Origin: Cacajao melanocephalus
Taxonomy: Eukaryota > Chordata > Mammalia > Primates > Pitheciidae
Length of the DNA: 64,000 nt
Reading direction: 5' to 3'
NCBI GenBank assembly: GCA_963573385.1
Contig: CAUYLG010051145.1
Coordinates: 1 to 64,000, forward strand
Shown: positions 1-10,902 of the stretch, one piece after another
Position numbering within the stretch: the stretch's first letter is position 1
Layout of the letters: each line of letters begins with the position of its first letter
The notes under the pieces: generated by a model
Databases searched by the model: none
What the model was told of the DNA's origin: nothing
The model's input: the letters and a program-made list of their open reading frames with translations, nothing else
Translations under genes and position numbers: made by a program

Positions 1-104
1 AATATTGGTTGGCTGCTTGTTTGTTATTTTCATCCCTTATTCCTCCCTGTCTCCATTGTTAAGCACAATTTTGGCATAAAAGAGGTTTTTAATACCCATT
101 TTTA

Positions 105-150
105 GACTGCCTTCTAGCCTGGGCAATAGAACAAGAATCCCATTCTCTCT
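105..150 (+). repeat. Alu 3'-end fragment
   Basis: A short stretch resembles the end of the Alu right arm (agcctgggcaatagaacaag) and runs straight into pyrimidine-rich sequence instead of an A tail. It is diverged and only about 45 bp long, so it may be a chance partial match. Confidence 0.5.
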
Positions 151-247
151 ACCTCTTTCTCTTCCTCTTTCTCTCTTACATTCTTTTTTTTCTTTCTTTC
201 ACTCTCACTTTCTTTCCTCTCTTTTTCTTTCTAAAAAAAAGAGAGAA
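151..247. repeat. Polypyrimidine (CT/CTTT)n tract
   Basis: About 80 bases on the plus strand are almost pure C and T, with CTTT and CTCT units, followed by a short A/G run. It is a low-complexity tract. I see nothing between it and the MIR at about 520. Confidence 0.85.
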
Positions 248-519
248 AAATCTGAACTTTCTGCAGTGACCTAGAGGCCCTGAATAATCTTGCCTCCAGT
301 CACCTCCCCGACTTCACCTCCTGCTGCTTTCCCTCTTGGCTGTTTCACTCCAGCCTTGGCCTGGGTTCTCTCATGGTTTAAGGAAACAGATATATTCTCT
401 TCATTCAAAACACTGGAAACAATTTCATTGTTTTACATTGATGTATTGACATTGAAAGTCAAATAGAAGATGAAAGTAGAGAGACAGAGTTTGCTATTGA
501 AGAATACACATGGAATTTT

Positions 520-720
520 AGAATTGGGCCAGAGTTCAAATCATGGTCCAGCCTCTTGCTAGGTGTTAGACCTTGGGCAAGTTTTAAATTTTTTCTGGGT
601 CTCTTCTCCCAGTCTTTAAAATGGGAATGATAATACTGTTGTTGCAGAAATGTTGTGAGGATTAGACATGAAGTGGCAAAGTAACTGGCACATATAAGTT
701 ACTTGATAGTAATGATTATC
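520..720 (+). repeat. MIR SINE
   Basis: The MIR core is visible: a diverged ccttgggcaag segment, then tttaaaatgggaatgataat, then the gtgaggattagacatgaag segment and the ctggcacat end. The order gives plus orientation. It is an ancient tRNA-derived SINE that pre-dates the placental radiation. Confidence 0.85.
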
Positions 721-1274
721 ACCATATTCATCATAACTGTATGAATCAGCTGTGGCCATGTGGAAAGATACCCACAGGAATTCAGGGCATAAAACGGTAG
801 AATTTTTTTTTTTCTGCAGACCTCTGTGAATTGACTGGGGGCACCTCAGCTGATCTCAGCTGGCTCACTTATACAACTAGGAGTGAGCTGATCTTGGCTG
901 GGAGGTTCTTCTCTGAGTAGTAGGACCAGTCAGCTGAGATCTGCTCCTTGTGTCTCATTCTCTGGCCTATATAGAAGAGCATCAGCTGTCCAAATGGAGC
1001 TCTTCTCATGTCAATGGCCAAGGAGAAATAGGACACAAATAATACAAGAGACCTCTTAAGACCTAGGCTTGGAACTTGTGCAATGTCCCTATCCCTATAA
1101 TCCATTGGCCAAATAGTCACATGTGTGAGTCCAATGTTCAGAGGTGGGGTATTACACTCTCTTTTGTTAGATAAACTACAAAGGTGTCTGGCAAAAGATA
1201 AGAATACAGGAAGAGCTGAAGGACTGGGACCAACAATTTAATCCACCATAGTATTATAGAAAATTAGTTACCTA
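721..1274. other. Unassigned; possible old repeat at 820-1190
   Basis: The block from about 820 to 1190 (cagctgatctcagctggctc and a later cattggccaaatagtcacat) has the feel of an old mammalian interspersed repeat, but I cannot name the family. An 83-codon minus-strand frame at 869-1120 is not supported as a gene. Confidence 0.35.
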
Positions 1275-1385
1275 GTCAGGAAATTTGGGCTCTTCTACCT
1301 TTACCACAAATTGTGCAGCCTTGGGAAGCTCCTTCTCCAGGCCTTGGTTTCAACATCTGTAGAATGATGAGATTCTGCTACTAGA
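1275..1385 (+). repeat. MIR fragment
   Basis: A diverged MIR middle section: cagccttgggaagctccttc, then a tttcaacatctgtagaatga segment equivalent to the usual cctcatctgtaaaatgg. No clear ends. Confidence 0.6.
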
Positions 1386-2384
1386 TATATGACCAATGAG
1401 TACGGTCTTGAGACTTGAGTCCTAGTATGGATCAACTGGGAATAGTCACCTCGCATTCTTTAAGGACAGACAGTGCTAGGCTTGATTGCTTATGTCTAGC
1501 ATGGGCACTAGGGAAGGGAGTGCTGGCATAGATGATGTGTATGTGTAATTCTGCAACTACATGATCTCTTAAGTCCTTTTTCACTCTTGAATCATTCATT
1601 TCATTATTTTTCACATTTTATTCCATTTTGAAAATTAGCAAAGAGAAACATTCATAGACTAAGGAAAGTTTGTACCTTCGAAAAGACTGTATTCATAAGT
1701 GACTATGAGCTGCAAATAATCTGAAGTAGTATTCTAGTGATATTGTCATAAATTAATTAAAAAAGTTTTGAGAATTAGCTTAGTGACATGTTTTAATTAA
1801 TTTGTGCCCCTGGCAGCATCTTTCCCCTAATAGGTTTACAGCTCCTCTTAGATGTACAGTAATTCCTTCATTTTTCACTTACCTCCATTGCTTATGTAAG
1901 CCATATTCCCATTGAGGATACTTACTTTTGCAACCACAGTGTTGGATGGAATGTGGTGATTTTGGCAGTTTTCAAGATTTGCAACAAATTCATATTTTTA
2001 TTTAGTTTCTGTACTGCATGAAAAATTGGAACACAGATCTAGATAATTTTTTTGTATTTCTGCCACATTGATAAGTTATATTTAGGTGACTCTGATTGTA
2101 GGAGTATGAAATAGTTTATTTTTAAAACAAAGACATAGTTAACCAAACTCCTAAATGTATTATTTCATTAATTCCAGAAAATACTTTATTTCAACTTTAT
2201 TAAAAAAACTTTCCATGATGAATACACTCCTTCACAATTGTGCTACTAAGTTTGCAATGATACATTTTTAACATTTTAAGCAAATGGTTGTTTGTAAGTA
2301 AGAATCTTAGAAATAAATCAGCAGAATTGTCCAGTTAGGGTCCAACTGTCTTATTGTTAAGATCAGTATTGAATAAGTTGATTC
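1386..2384. other. AT-rich unassigned sequence
   Basis: About 1 kb of AT-rich sequence with no repeat family, coding signature or RNA gene that I can recognise. The 60-codon minus-strand frame at 1432-1614 looks like chance. Confidence 0.5.
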
Positions 2385-2640
2385 TTTGATGATAAATACT
2401 GATTGAGTACTTACTGAGCTCAAGCATCAAGATAAGGGTGGTTCATGGATTATCTCATTTAATTCATATAACACTCTATATGGTAGGTATGCTAACTGAA
2501 TTTATAAGTAGACAGAGATTTGGAGAAGTCAAGTAACTTATTTGGCTAGATAGCCAGCTAGTGACAGAGTTAGGACTTGAACACAGCCTCCAGTCACCCC
2601 CAGAGACCTGACTCTAGATCCTCAACTGTACTGTACATGC
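2385..2640 (-). repeat. MIR SINE, near full length
   Basis: This reads as the reverse complement of MIR: ttgagtacttactgagctca, tatctcatttaattcatata, gtcaagtaacttatttgg and agctagtgacagagttagga in order. It is nearly full length (about 255 bp) with the usual heavy divergence. Confidence 0.9.
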
Positions 2641-3541
2641 CGCAGTACTATGTGTATAATAAGGTTAAACCTGATGACATTAATTTATCACTGGTAAGCA
2701 TTATAGTATCACATAAGACATACTGATTTTTTTAAAAACCAAGTATGTACCTCTTGCATCAGAATTTGTTAGAAATATGTAAGCACTATGTTTAATATTT
2801 GAAAAAAGTTTTTGCTTCATTAGTTATCGTAGTGTGATAACTATGAAAAACTGTTTTAATATTGAAAGTAGTTGAGCTTTATCTGCTCAATTGTTCTCAT
2901 CTCCATGAGGGTAGGAAAGCTACAGGTGCTACATACATTATCTTCATAAAGCACTTACAGTGAAAGCAGTTTTTCTCTCCTTTAGGCAAGTCTGGGATCT
3001 TATACTGGGGCACTAGCACATCTTTTGGCTTAGGAAACTTTTACACAGATTCAAAATACCCTCTTCAGATGTTGACATAGACCCACATACCTGGCCCCAA
3101 GTATGAAACAATTCTGGAACAACCTTCCAGTTGAAATAAAGCTCACAGAAAATATGAGAAAAATGCATAAATTTAAGAAGGGGCTCACCACAAAGGGATG
3201 GCACAGCAGCCAACTGAATTTTCACAGAAGGCCCCAAGGGAAAGTTTACTTTATATGAGTAGCAGCCACTCTTAATGAAGATGGGAAGCCCTCATCTCTG
3301 AAATGAACCAGAATTAATGGATCTATTCTTTCTTTTGGAAATGCCACATCATTTCACTGGATCCAGCTGTCAAGGAGAAACATCCCTCTCTGTTACTATG
3401 TGGCTGTAAGGAATCCTCATGCTATTGTAAGTAATGGAGGACAGGAATGTATTGGCAATATTTACATGTATGGAACCCAGGAGCACAACAACCTGACCTG
3501 AGGGAAACACCTGCCAATATAATCACCCAGTAGACACAACG
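2641..3541. other. Unassigned; weak LINE-like reading at 3100-3190
   Basis: No confident repeat or gene. On the plus strand around 3100-3190 one frame reads like the C-terminal end of a LINE reverse-transcriptase protein, with an FWNNLP motif and a basic stretch after it, but stops surround it. This is a weak resemblance only. Confidence 0.3.
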
Positions 3542-3596
3542 ACTTTTGCCATTAAAAGTTATGGCAAAAATCACAATTACTTTTGCACCAACCTAA
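3542..3596 (+). mobile_element. MADE1 mariner MITE, 5'-truncated
   Basis: MADE1 is an 80-bp palindromic mariner-type MITE related to Hsmar1. Here the central palindrome (ttgccattaaaagttatggc) and the complete 3' inverted terminal repeat ending in caccaacctaa are present, followed by a TA, the mariner target dinucleotide. About 25 bp of the 5' terminal repeat are missing. The miR-548 family arises from intact MADE1 hairpins; this half copy has lost the base of the stem. Confidence 0.9.
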
Positions 3597-4061
3597 TAGG
3601 TATGATAGCTGTAGAGACTTCAGAAATTTCAGAAGTTTCTGACTCCATCATTCTACTACAAGAGAAAGAAACTCGATCACTGCAAGGGCCTTCCAGGGTA
3701 TGTGAATAGATGAAGTTGGCCACATGCTTGTGAGGTATGATGCTCAGAGCTGCAGTAGCCATCTTCTGACCAACAAGAGGAACCAAGGTTTATTGCAGAG
3801 AAATCAACCCAGAGCCCAGACATCATGGAATCATGCAGATAACAAATCCCAGAACTGCCTGTTTCCTTTCTTCTGCTTTATGAAATGTAAGTGCTGTCAG
3901 TTGAGTACTCTGTTTCTTACTCCCTCTGCAAATCATTAATATTAAATAATAAATAGCTATGATTATAAGAATATATTGGGCAAAATAGATATATATGGGG
4001 TTCATGAATATTGAAGACAGGCTTATGGCAGGGCTGTCATGTATAGTTGAGGGGATATTTT
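3597..4061. other. Unassigned sequence
   Basis: No element that I can name. The overlapping 60-71 codon frames on both strands at 3577-4005 are not supported by any family resemblance. Confidence 0.4.
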
Positions 4062-4910
4062 CAAATTAGAAAAAATTTGTGGGTACATAGTAGGTAACTG
4101 TATTCATATTCATGGGGTACATGATATATTTTGATATGGGTATACAATGGATAATAATCACATCAGGATAAATGAGGCATCTATCACCACAAGCATTTAT
4201 TCTTTCTTTATGTTATGAACAATCCAATTATACTCTTTTAGTTAATTTCAAATGTATAATAAATTATTGTCAACTGTTGTCATCACTCTGTTGTACTATA
4301 AAATACTAGATCTTATTTATTCTGTCTTTCCGTATTTTCGTATGCATCCAACTACGCCTAATTTTCCCTCCATCCTCTACTAGTCTTCCCAGCCTCTGGT
4401 AATCATCATTTTACTCTCTATCTCCATTAAATCAATTGTTTTAATTTTTTAGCTTCCACAAGTAAGTGAGAATATGCAAAGTTTGTCTTTCTTTGCCTGG
4501 CTTATTTCACTTAACAAAATAACTTCCCATTTCCATTGATGTTGCAAATGACAAGATCTCATTCTTTTCAGTGGCTGAATAGTACTCTGTTGTGATAGAT
4601 ACCACATTTAAAAAAATCTATTCATTCATTGATGTACGCTTAGGTTTCTCTCAAATCTTGGCTATTGTCAATAATGGTGCAATTAACATGGGTGTGCCAA
4701 TATCACTTTGATACACTAATTTCTTTTCTTTTGGACATATACCTAGCAGTGGAATTGCTGGATCATATGGTATCTCTATTTTTAGTTTTTGTGGAACCTT
4801 CAAACTGTTCTCCACAGTGATTGTGCTAATTTACAATATATCTGGGCACATTTTTTACTGCACATTTCCAGGGGGACACCAATCACATAGCCAACAATGT
4901 ATAACTATAT
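4062..4910 (-). mobile_element. L1 3' end, 5'-truncated, antisense
   Basis: The plus strand shows L1 3'UTR in reverse (tttgtgggtacatagtaggt, then a ggggtacatgatatattttg segment and a caagcatttattctttc segment), followed from about 4450 by the reverse of the ORF2 C-terminal coding region (aatagtactctgttgtgata and gaattgctggatcatatgg). The 5' part is missing. About 45 bp that do not match L1 interrupt it near 4845-4890 before L1-like sequence resumes. It looks like an L1PB/L1MA-age copy. No open ORF2 remains. Confidence 0.9.
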
Positions 4911-5764
4911 GGAGTGACCTGGCTTAATTATTCATTTTCTCGAAGACCACTGATGTTCTTACAAATTAGTTTTTTTACAATTCATAGGCTATTAAAAGCA
5001 AATAAACTAAATCTCTGCCTATAGTGTCTGAAGTGTCTATTGAAGAAAGAGTTTTCTCCTTGGGGAGCAACTCTTGCTCAGCCACCGGGTGTCTGTGTGA
5101 CAGGCAGAATGATTTCGGTGCCTCCCATTATATGAGGATTGTGGGTTGCAGATGAAGAATTATGGTAGCGGTCTATCAGTCAAGTATGTGGGTTTTTTTA
5201 ATACGTAAAGAAAAGACAGTGATTGTTTCTTTGTTTTCCACCACTGAAGAGGAGAAGAAATGTGATTTGTGTTGCTGGGGACACATGAATTCTGCATCTC
5301 AGTAATGGAACCTGGACAGAGTTGTCCTATTATCAGGCCTGGGGAAATGGTAACCGTGATAGGTTACTTGGAGTTGGAGGAAATATTTCCCAGTTGAGGC
5401 TGGTAGTGGAGCACAAGCAAAGGAAGTGTACAGATGTTAATTTCTAAGACTGGAAAGAGGAAAGTTTCCCTCTGCCCCTCTTACTTGGCTGGTAGCAGAG
5501 AAATTGACTGCCATCCTAACAGAAGCTCTGTTCTGTTTAGGTGAGGAGGAGAAGGAGCAGGGAGAAAGTATTTTCTGCTTATTTTTTCTACCCTCAAACA
5601 ACTTTCACCCCTTTCTGAATAAACTCCCAAAGATGTTGATGATTATGTGTTTATCCTGCCCTGTAGAGAAAAAGGAACAGGAATACTGAGATACTCCCAT
5701 AAATGGCTGTTTTGTGGGAGTGGCTTGGTTAAGTATGTAGACTCTATAGCTAGATGTACTCCTT
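4911..5764. other. Unassigned sequence
   Basis: About 850 bases without a repeat or coding signature that I recognise. The 61-codon plus-strand frame at 5504-5689 has no family resemblance. Confidence 0.5.
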
Positions 5765-5850
5765 CACATCTCCAATTACCAGCTGCATGACTTTGAACCA
5801 TTTACATAACCTCTCTGGGCCTTAGTTTTGCCTGTGAAAATAGCATATCT
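5765..5850 (+). repeat. MIR fragment
   Basis: A short MIR core: ccagctgcatgactttgaac followed by a tacataacctctctgggcct segment. Both ends are lost by divergence. Confidence 0.75.
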
Positions 5851-6254
5851 TAGTTTTAATTCTCTCAGAAACAGACTCTGAAACAATAGTTCAACTAGAC
5901 ATTGTTCCTTTGGAAGGTAATGCCAGGCAACATAGATTGGGAAGTGAGGAATTACAGTAGGGAAGAAGAAAAAAACCATTGAAGGATGTATTAGCAAACC
6001 AGTTACTAGTGTGAGGATGATGGAACTCAAGAGACTATAGAAGAGACCCTGAGCAATGTATCACCCTCAGAGTCTTTGAAGGCTGCATATGGGTTATCTA
6101 TGTGATGGCACTTGCTACTTATCCTGTGTTTGTGTCCAATGTGCTCCTAAAGTGAGAAAGTAAAAGTTCTCAGTGTGTAGAAGTGAATGCTGAGGTTATT
6201 TGGGCTGGGCATCACCGTCATCTGCTATGGCATGTAATGATACTTCATTGAGTT

Positions 6255-6335
6255 ATTGGGAGGATTAAATGAGTTTACTTATAGGAATGTGTAGAAAAGT
6301 GACTGACATATAGTAACCTCTACTTCTATGCTGGC
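6255..6335 (+). repeat. MIR 3' part
   Basis: gggaggattaaatgagttta followed by a diverged tgactgacatatagtaacct corresponds to the MIR 3' half. The 5' half is not recognisable in the 400 bases before it. Confidence 0.6.
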
Positions 6336-6442
6336 TGCCATTCCTGTTGTCCTCAGCAGAGCCCTATGGGTAAGAGCCTGGGTCCCAAATAAGGCTGGCG
6401 CTACCACTTACATTTAAGGGGCCAGATTTTCAGCTTCTAAAG

Positions 6443-6675
6443 CAGGGGTCAGCCATTGACCAGATTTTCCTGTAAAAATCCAGAAAACAATTCCTTGTCA
6501 TCTTAGCCAGTCCTGCAGTTTCTGTTGTGACTGCTCAACTTGCCTTTTTGGTGTGAAAGCAACCAAAGACAATATGTAAATGAATGGTGTAGCTGCGTTC
6601 CTGTAAAAATTGATTTGCTAAAATAGGTGGTGGGCTAGATTTGACCCACCAGTGATTGGCCCATAAGCCAAAGTA
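6443..6675 (-). mobile_element. hAT-type non-autonomous DNA transposon
   Basis: The element opens with the terminus caggggtcagc and keeps gacaatatgtaaatgaatgg and the aggtggtgggctagatttga segment. This is the reverse orientation of the copies at 10451-11110 and 53366-53590. The far terminus is missing or too diverged. I assign it to the hAT/Charlie type but not to a named subfamily. Confidence 0.75.
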
Positions 6676-6724
6676 TCTTTTCCTACGGGTATATAATGTG
6701 AGATAAAAACAGTGTTTACTTCTC

Positions 6725-6985
6725 AGGAAACAGTAGAGCATAGACATTAAGAGGACAGTCTATGTCAACCTGCCTGGTATTGTATCTCAGCTTAAAGGCT
6801 TTTTACTTTGGCAACTTCATGCACACATTTATTATTGTTAACCATCAGTTTTCTTCTCTGTAAAATAGGGATGATAAATATACCTGCCTCACAGGGTTGT
6901 TGGTGGAGATGGATTGCATGGGCTAATTCATATGCTGGGCTTAGCATATATGGATTACAGAAGTGAATAAATGTTTCCATTATAT
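6725..6985 (+). repeat. MIR SINE, near full length
   Basis: All MIR blocks are present in order: the 5' tRNA-like part around agagcatagacattaagagg, the core with ctctgtaaaatagggatgat, the cagggttgttggtggagatg block and a 3' end at aataaatgtttcc. The minus-strand frames across it are by-products of the repeat. Confidence 0.88.
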
Positions 6986-7132
6986 TCACTTCGGTTTCTA
7001 CTACTATTATGCTTTCTTACTGGCAGAATTCCCTACAATTCTTTTGGAGAAAAGACAACAGAAGATTCAGATCTGGCAGAGATATTTACTAGTTAAAATT
7101 GAATAACCTGTTAGAACTGCATGGATTTGCAT

Positions 7133-7349
7133 CAGTGGTTATTAACCAGGGGTAATTTTGCCACCTAGAGGATATTTGACAATGTCTGGAGATTCTTTGT
7201 ATTGTCCTAACTAGGGAAGAGTGGGCTACTGGCATGTCTATAGGTAGAGGCCAGTAAAATCTAAAAATCCTCTAATGCATAGGACAGTTCTATACAACAA
7301 AGGCTTATCTGGCTTAAAATGACATTAGTTTTGAGATTAAGAAACCCTC
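7133..7349 (+). mobile_element. MER20 (hAT-type)
   Basis: cagtggttattaaccagggg opens the element. It keeps gacaatgtctggagattctt, ctactggcatgtctataggt and the gcataggacagttctataca block, and closes at gattaagaaaccctc. The length (about 217 bp) fits a full-length MER20. I could not identify an 8-bp target duplication. Confidence 0.92.
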
Positions 7350-8349
7350 ACTCCTGAACTTTTGCCCTCTGATATGTGGCACTGTTTTTATCATAGTATT
7401 TCACATGATTTGCAAATTATCTTCATGATTTCTCTGACTCACAGGCTTTGACAAGATGTATGGAAATATTTTGTCAAGTTAAGTCAATTTAGGTATGAAG
7501 TGTGATTTTTTTAAATGACACTTTCATTTATAAAAATACACCAGGTGGCTAGTTGACAAAACTACATAATTTATTTTCTTCTAAAATAATTTTAAACATT
7601 GAAGAGTCTTTTCAGGAATATGAATGATATTCTTTGCATTCTGTAACTTTCTATGAATCTAGGACAATTTGAGGAGATAAAGGACAGACTCCAGAATTCC
7701 TCATCTTTGTTGTAATTTAAGGAAGTCTTTTTTCCATAAATTACTGAGGTGTCTGGCAATGAAAAGTGTGCCAAGCTATTATTTACACCTGTTTAATGCT
7801 AAATATTATGACTTCATGATTTTTGAAATGGAGTATCACCATTCAAAATGCTTTCTGTGCTAAATTTCACCACACTGGAGTGATTGTTAATAGCTCTTTA
7901 CTGTCAATAAACCACCAAAGAAGAGAAATATCTCTTCTTTCTCTTATTTTCTAAGTATTAAGATCGTCTCTCAACTTGACAGATAGAAAAATTTTATTAA
8001 ACAATGGCCCTAAATAGGCCATCTCCATCAAACCATTTCTTCTCAATGGCATTGTTTTTTTGTTTGTTTATTTTGGTACTCAAATTTCACCTAAATATTC
8101 CCAGACTCCTGTGACTAATCTGAGTCCTCCAATGTCCTCACAATGTTTTTAAATCCTCGTCTAGACCATGTGGAACTTTGGACTCATTAAAGAAGGAAAT
8201 CTTCTGAGAAGATACATATCATAAACCAGGACACAGAACTCTGATTGGGAGCTATTGATCAGTGCACAACTTACACTCTTACTTGGCATTTCTGAAAGTT
8301 TTATACTTCAGCTAGGTTTGTCCCCTGGCTTTACATCCTATTTGGCCAT
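7350..8349. other. AT-rich unassigned sequence
   Basis: One kilobase of AT-rich sequence. No repeat family, RNA gene or coding region that I can support. Confidence 0.5.
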
Positions 8350-8409
8350 CTTCCTTTATTTTATTTGTTAATTTATTCGTTCATTTCTTCACTCACTAAA
8401 CAAATATTT
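8350..8409 (-). repeat. L2 3' end, left piece (split by LTR)
   Basis: Reversed L2 3' end: a TTCATT-like series leading to aacaaatattt. The L2 reading resumes at 8964 after the LTR with gagtgaatatttattg and tatgtgcctagcatgatatt. The two parts join to the common reversed L2 pattern, so they are one element. Confidence 0.65.
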
Positions 8410-8963
8410 TGTCGGGGTCACCACATGTGGGGGTCTGTCCTGCAGACCCTGACTCAGCGACAGATGAACAAAGTACACTGACACACAGATATTATGCTTT
8501 GCTACTTTGATTGAGGGTGACCAGGTGGCTTACAGGCACCAAAAGTGCTGTAAACATTTGCAACCACAGGCCCTCACCAGCCAGTGATAATTGCATTTAT
8601 TTAGTAAAGTTTAATTCACACAGGCTTGAGTCAACACCACTAGAGTGAAGATTAAAGGACAGGTTCCAAGGACCGAAGCAAACATCATTAAGGATAATAT
8701 CCCTGGTCAACTTCCCTCCGAGAGGGCTATCCAGCTCAAAGTTTAGTTTTAAGAGCACATGAGTAAACAAGTTAGTTAGATAAACTCCCCCACATACCCC
8801 AGCTATTTGTTTTACTTATTAACTAAATGTAAAGGGGATTTAGGCTGCTTTCAGCCAAAACTTCTACTGAAACTATGAAAAAACCCTTAGGCCTTCCAAA
8901 ATGGTTTGAAACTAAATTCAATACTTTCTCTACTATTTTTCCCTTAATATTTTTGCCACCACA
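8410..8963 (-). mobile_element. Solo LTR, possibly ERVK class
   Basis: The block starts TGTCGGGG and ends CCACCACA on the plus strand, so on the minus strand it runs TGTGGTGG to CCCCGACA, with the TG...CA ends of a retroviral LTR. A minus-strand AATAAA lies at 8596-8601, in the right part of the LTR for the poly(A) signal. Length is about 554 bp. No internal retroviral sequence flanks it, so it is a solo LTR from recombination. AATATTT occurs on both sides within the interrupted L2, but does not abut the right end exactly. The class is a guess; ERV1 is possible. Confidence 0.6.
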
Positions 8964-9060
8964 CTGAGTGAATATTTATTGTTTCCCTTATGTGCCTAGC
9001 ATGATATTGAACAAGACAACACCATCTATCTGACTCACTTATGAATATTGTGTCTAGTGT
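8964..9060 (-). repeat. L2 3' end, right piece
   Basis: Continuation of the L2 at 8350-8409 after the LTR. The tatgtgcctagcatgatatt and gaacaagacaacacc segments match the reversed L2 3' region. Confidence 0.65.
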
Positions 9061-9651
9061 TAAAAGATAATTTTCAAAAAGGTAAAATCATGACTCCCAC
9101 AAATACAACATGAACACATGTCAATGATTTATGTTACTTACTAATTAATAAGGGGAACAGTAAGAGTTCATAACTGGTTCAAATAAGAACTGGATTTACA
9201 AAGATTTATAATCTCTACTGGACAATATTCATTTTCATTGCCAAAAGCAGGGACAATTTGCTTTGCATTGGAGGAAATATTTACTTCACTGGCACCATCA
9301 GTAATTTAACTTCTTTCTCCTAAAAGACAATCAAAAGTGTGTGTGTACTCTATTAAATTAGATTATTCCTGGAACATCAGTTAAAGTTCATCCAGCATTC
9401 TATAGCAGTCATTTCTGGTCTACTTCAAAGTCTTTATGACTTTTTCTAACACTAGCACAGACAATTTTCAAATATAAACATTTCAGATATGATGAGTGTA
9501 AATGACAAAAATAAAGTGGTATGTTCAGAAACAGAATAGCTGGTGGGTAGGGGGGCCTTCTTTAGATTGAGGAGCCAAAAAGAACTCCTCTGATGATTGT
9601 TTAAAGTTTTACTCCTCATAAGTTGCCTATTTAAATTTTAACAGATGTGAT
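9061..9651. other. Unassigned sequence
   Basis: AT-rich; no repeat family or gene that I recognise. Confidence 0.45.
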
Positions 9652-9733
9652 AAAGACCTTAATCTACATATGATAAATGTTGGCATTTAAGGAAAAACCT
9701 TAATCTACATATGATAAATGTTGGCATTTAAGG
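9652..9733. repeat. 41-bp tandem duplication (2 copies)
   Basis: Two copies of a 41-bp unit lie head to tail (9652-9692 and 9693-9733). The 36-base block starting ccttaatctacatatgataa is identical in both copies, at 9657-9692 and 9698-9733. The five bases before it differ once (aaaga versus aaaaa). The near identity in otherwise ageing sequence points to a recent tandem duplication. Confidence 0.97.
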
Positions 9734-10021
9734 CATGAGTGTAAGCTACCTGTAGAATCTGCTGGTACTTTCTCCAGCAGGAATGGAAACAACATCAGAT
9801 CTACCTACTAGATACTCTATCTCTTTATGTTTCTCCTCCAAAACCTTGGCATCTGTATTTTAATGTGTCTGTTTATTTTTATGCACGCTATGGAGTCTGC
9901 CTCTGCTCTTCATTTTGTAACATTGCATTTCACAGTAATTTGTGGGATGTAAAGACACTCAAATTGCAAATTAAGCTTCCAGCAAAGCAGGGCCACAAAA
10001 AATGAAAGATCAGTTTCTTAG
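9734..10021. other. Unassigned sequence
   Basis: No repeat or gene seen between the tandem duplication and the Alu. Confidence 0.4.
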
Positions 10022-10340
10022 AAAACGATTTTATTTTTTATTTTATTATTAGTTTTTAGAGAGAGGATTTCACTCTGTCACCTAGGTTGAAGTACAGAGA
10101 TGCAATCATAGCTCACCGCAGCCCTGAACTCCTGGGCTCAAGCCATCCTCTGGCCTCAGCCTCCCAAGTAGCTCGAGCTATATGCATGCACCATCTCACA
10201 TAGCTAATTTTTAAATTTTTTGTAGAGGTGAAGTCTTTCTATGTTGCCCAGGCTGATCTTGAACTTCTAGCCTCAAGTGCTCCTCCTACCTCAGCTTCTC
10301 AAAGCACTGGGGTTACAAGCATGAGCAACAATGAGTGACC
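10022..10340 (-). mobile_element. Alu SINE, old (AluJ-like), antisense
   Basis: Reversed Alu: an AT-rich remnant of the T tract, then ctgtcacctaggttgaagt, the left-arm and right-arm landmarks cctcagcctcccaagtagct and a tctatgttgcccaggctgat segment. It ends near ttacaagcatgagcaacaat. Heavy divergence and ctgaactcctgggctcaag-type bases favour AluJ. Confidence 0.92.
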
Positions 10341-10450
10341 TATTTTAATATTTTTAAAAGTATCAAAATAGCCTTCAGAGAAATCAGAAGTTTTCTGGAC
10401 CCCCCTTCATGGACATGAAGTTTTGATACGGTTTCAATTTTTATTCGCAC

Positions 10451-10470
10451 CAGCAATTGGCGAACTATGT
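10451..10470 (+). mobile_element. hAT element, left piece (split by MSTA)
   Basis: The 20 bases ending ggcgaactatgt match the start of the hAT element that resumes after the MSTA LTR at 10903. Together they rebuild the usual caggggttggcaaactatgg-like opening with divergence. Confidence 0.75.
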
Positions 10471-10902
10471 TGCTATACTTTGGATGCTTGTCCCTTCCAA
10501 ATATCTTGTTGAAATATGATCCCCAGTGTTGGGTTGGAAGACAAGGCCTAGTGTGAGAGAGAGGTTTGGGTCGTGGAGATGGACCCCCTCACGAGTAGAT
10601 GAATGTCTTCCCTTTGGGAGCCAGGGGTCTGGGGAGTGGGGGAGTAGTGAGTGAGTTTCCACTCTATTAGTTCCCACCACAGCTGGTTGTTAAAAAGAGC
10701 CTGGCACCTCTCCTCCTCTCTCCCCACGTGATCTCTCCACATCAGCTCCCCTTCACCTTCTGTTGTGAGTGGAAGCGGCCTGAGGACCTTATTAGATGCC
10801 CAGTATTCTGGCTAACTGAACCACAAGCCAAATAAACCTTTTTATTTATAAATGACCCAGCCTTAGGTATTCCTTTATAGCAATACAAAATGGACTAAGA
10901 CA
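10471..10902 (+). mobile_element. MSTA-type MaLR solo LTR
   Basis: Starts tgctatactttggatg and carries aaatatcttgttgaaatatg, the ctattagttcccacc region, aaaagagcctggcacctctc and the poly(A) region gccaaataaacctttttatt, ending ggactaagaca. This is a complete LTR of about 432 bp with no internal region. It sits inside a hAT transposon; ATGT occurs at both junctions. The MSTA group is primate/anthropoid-era MaLR. Confidence 0.95.
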
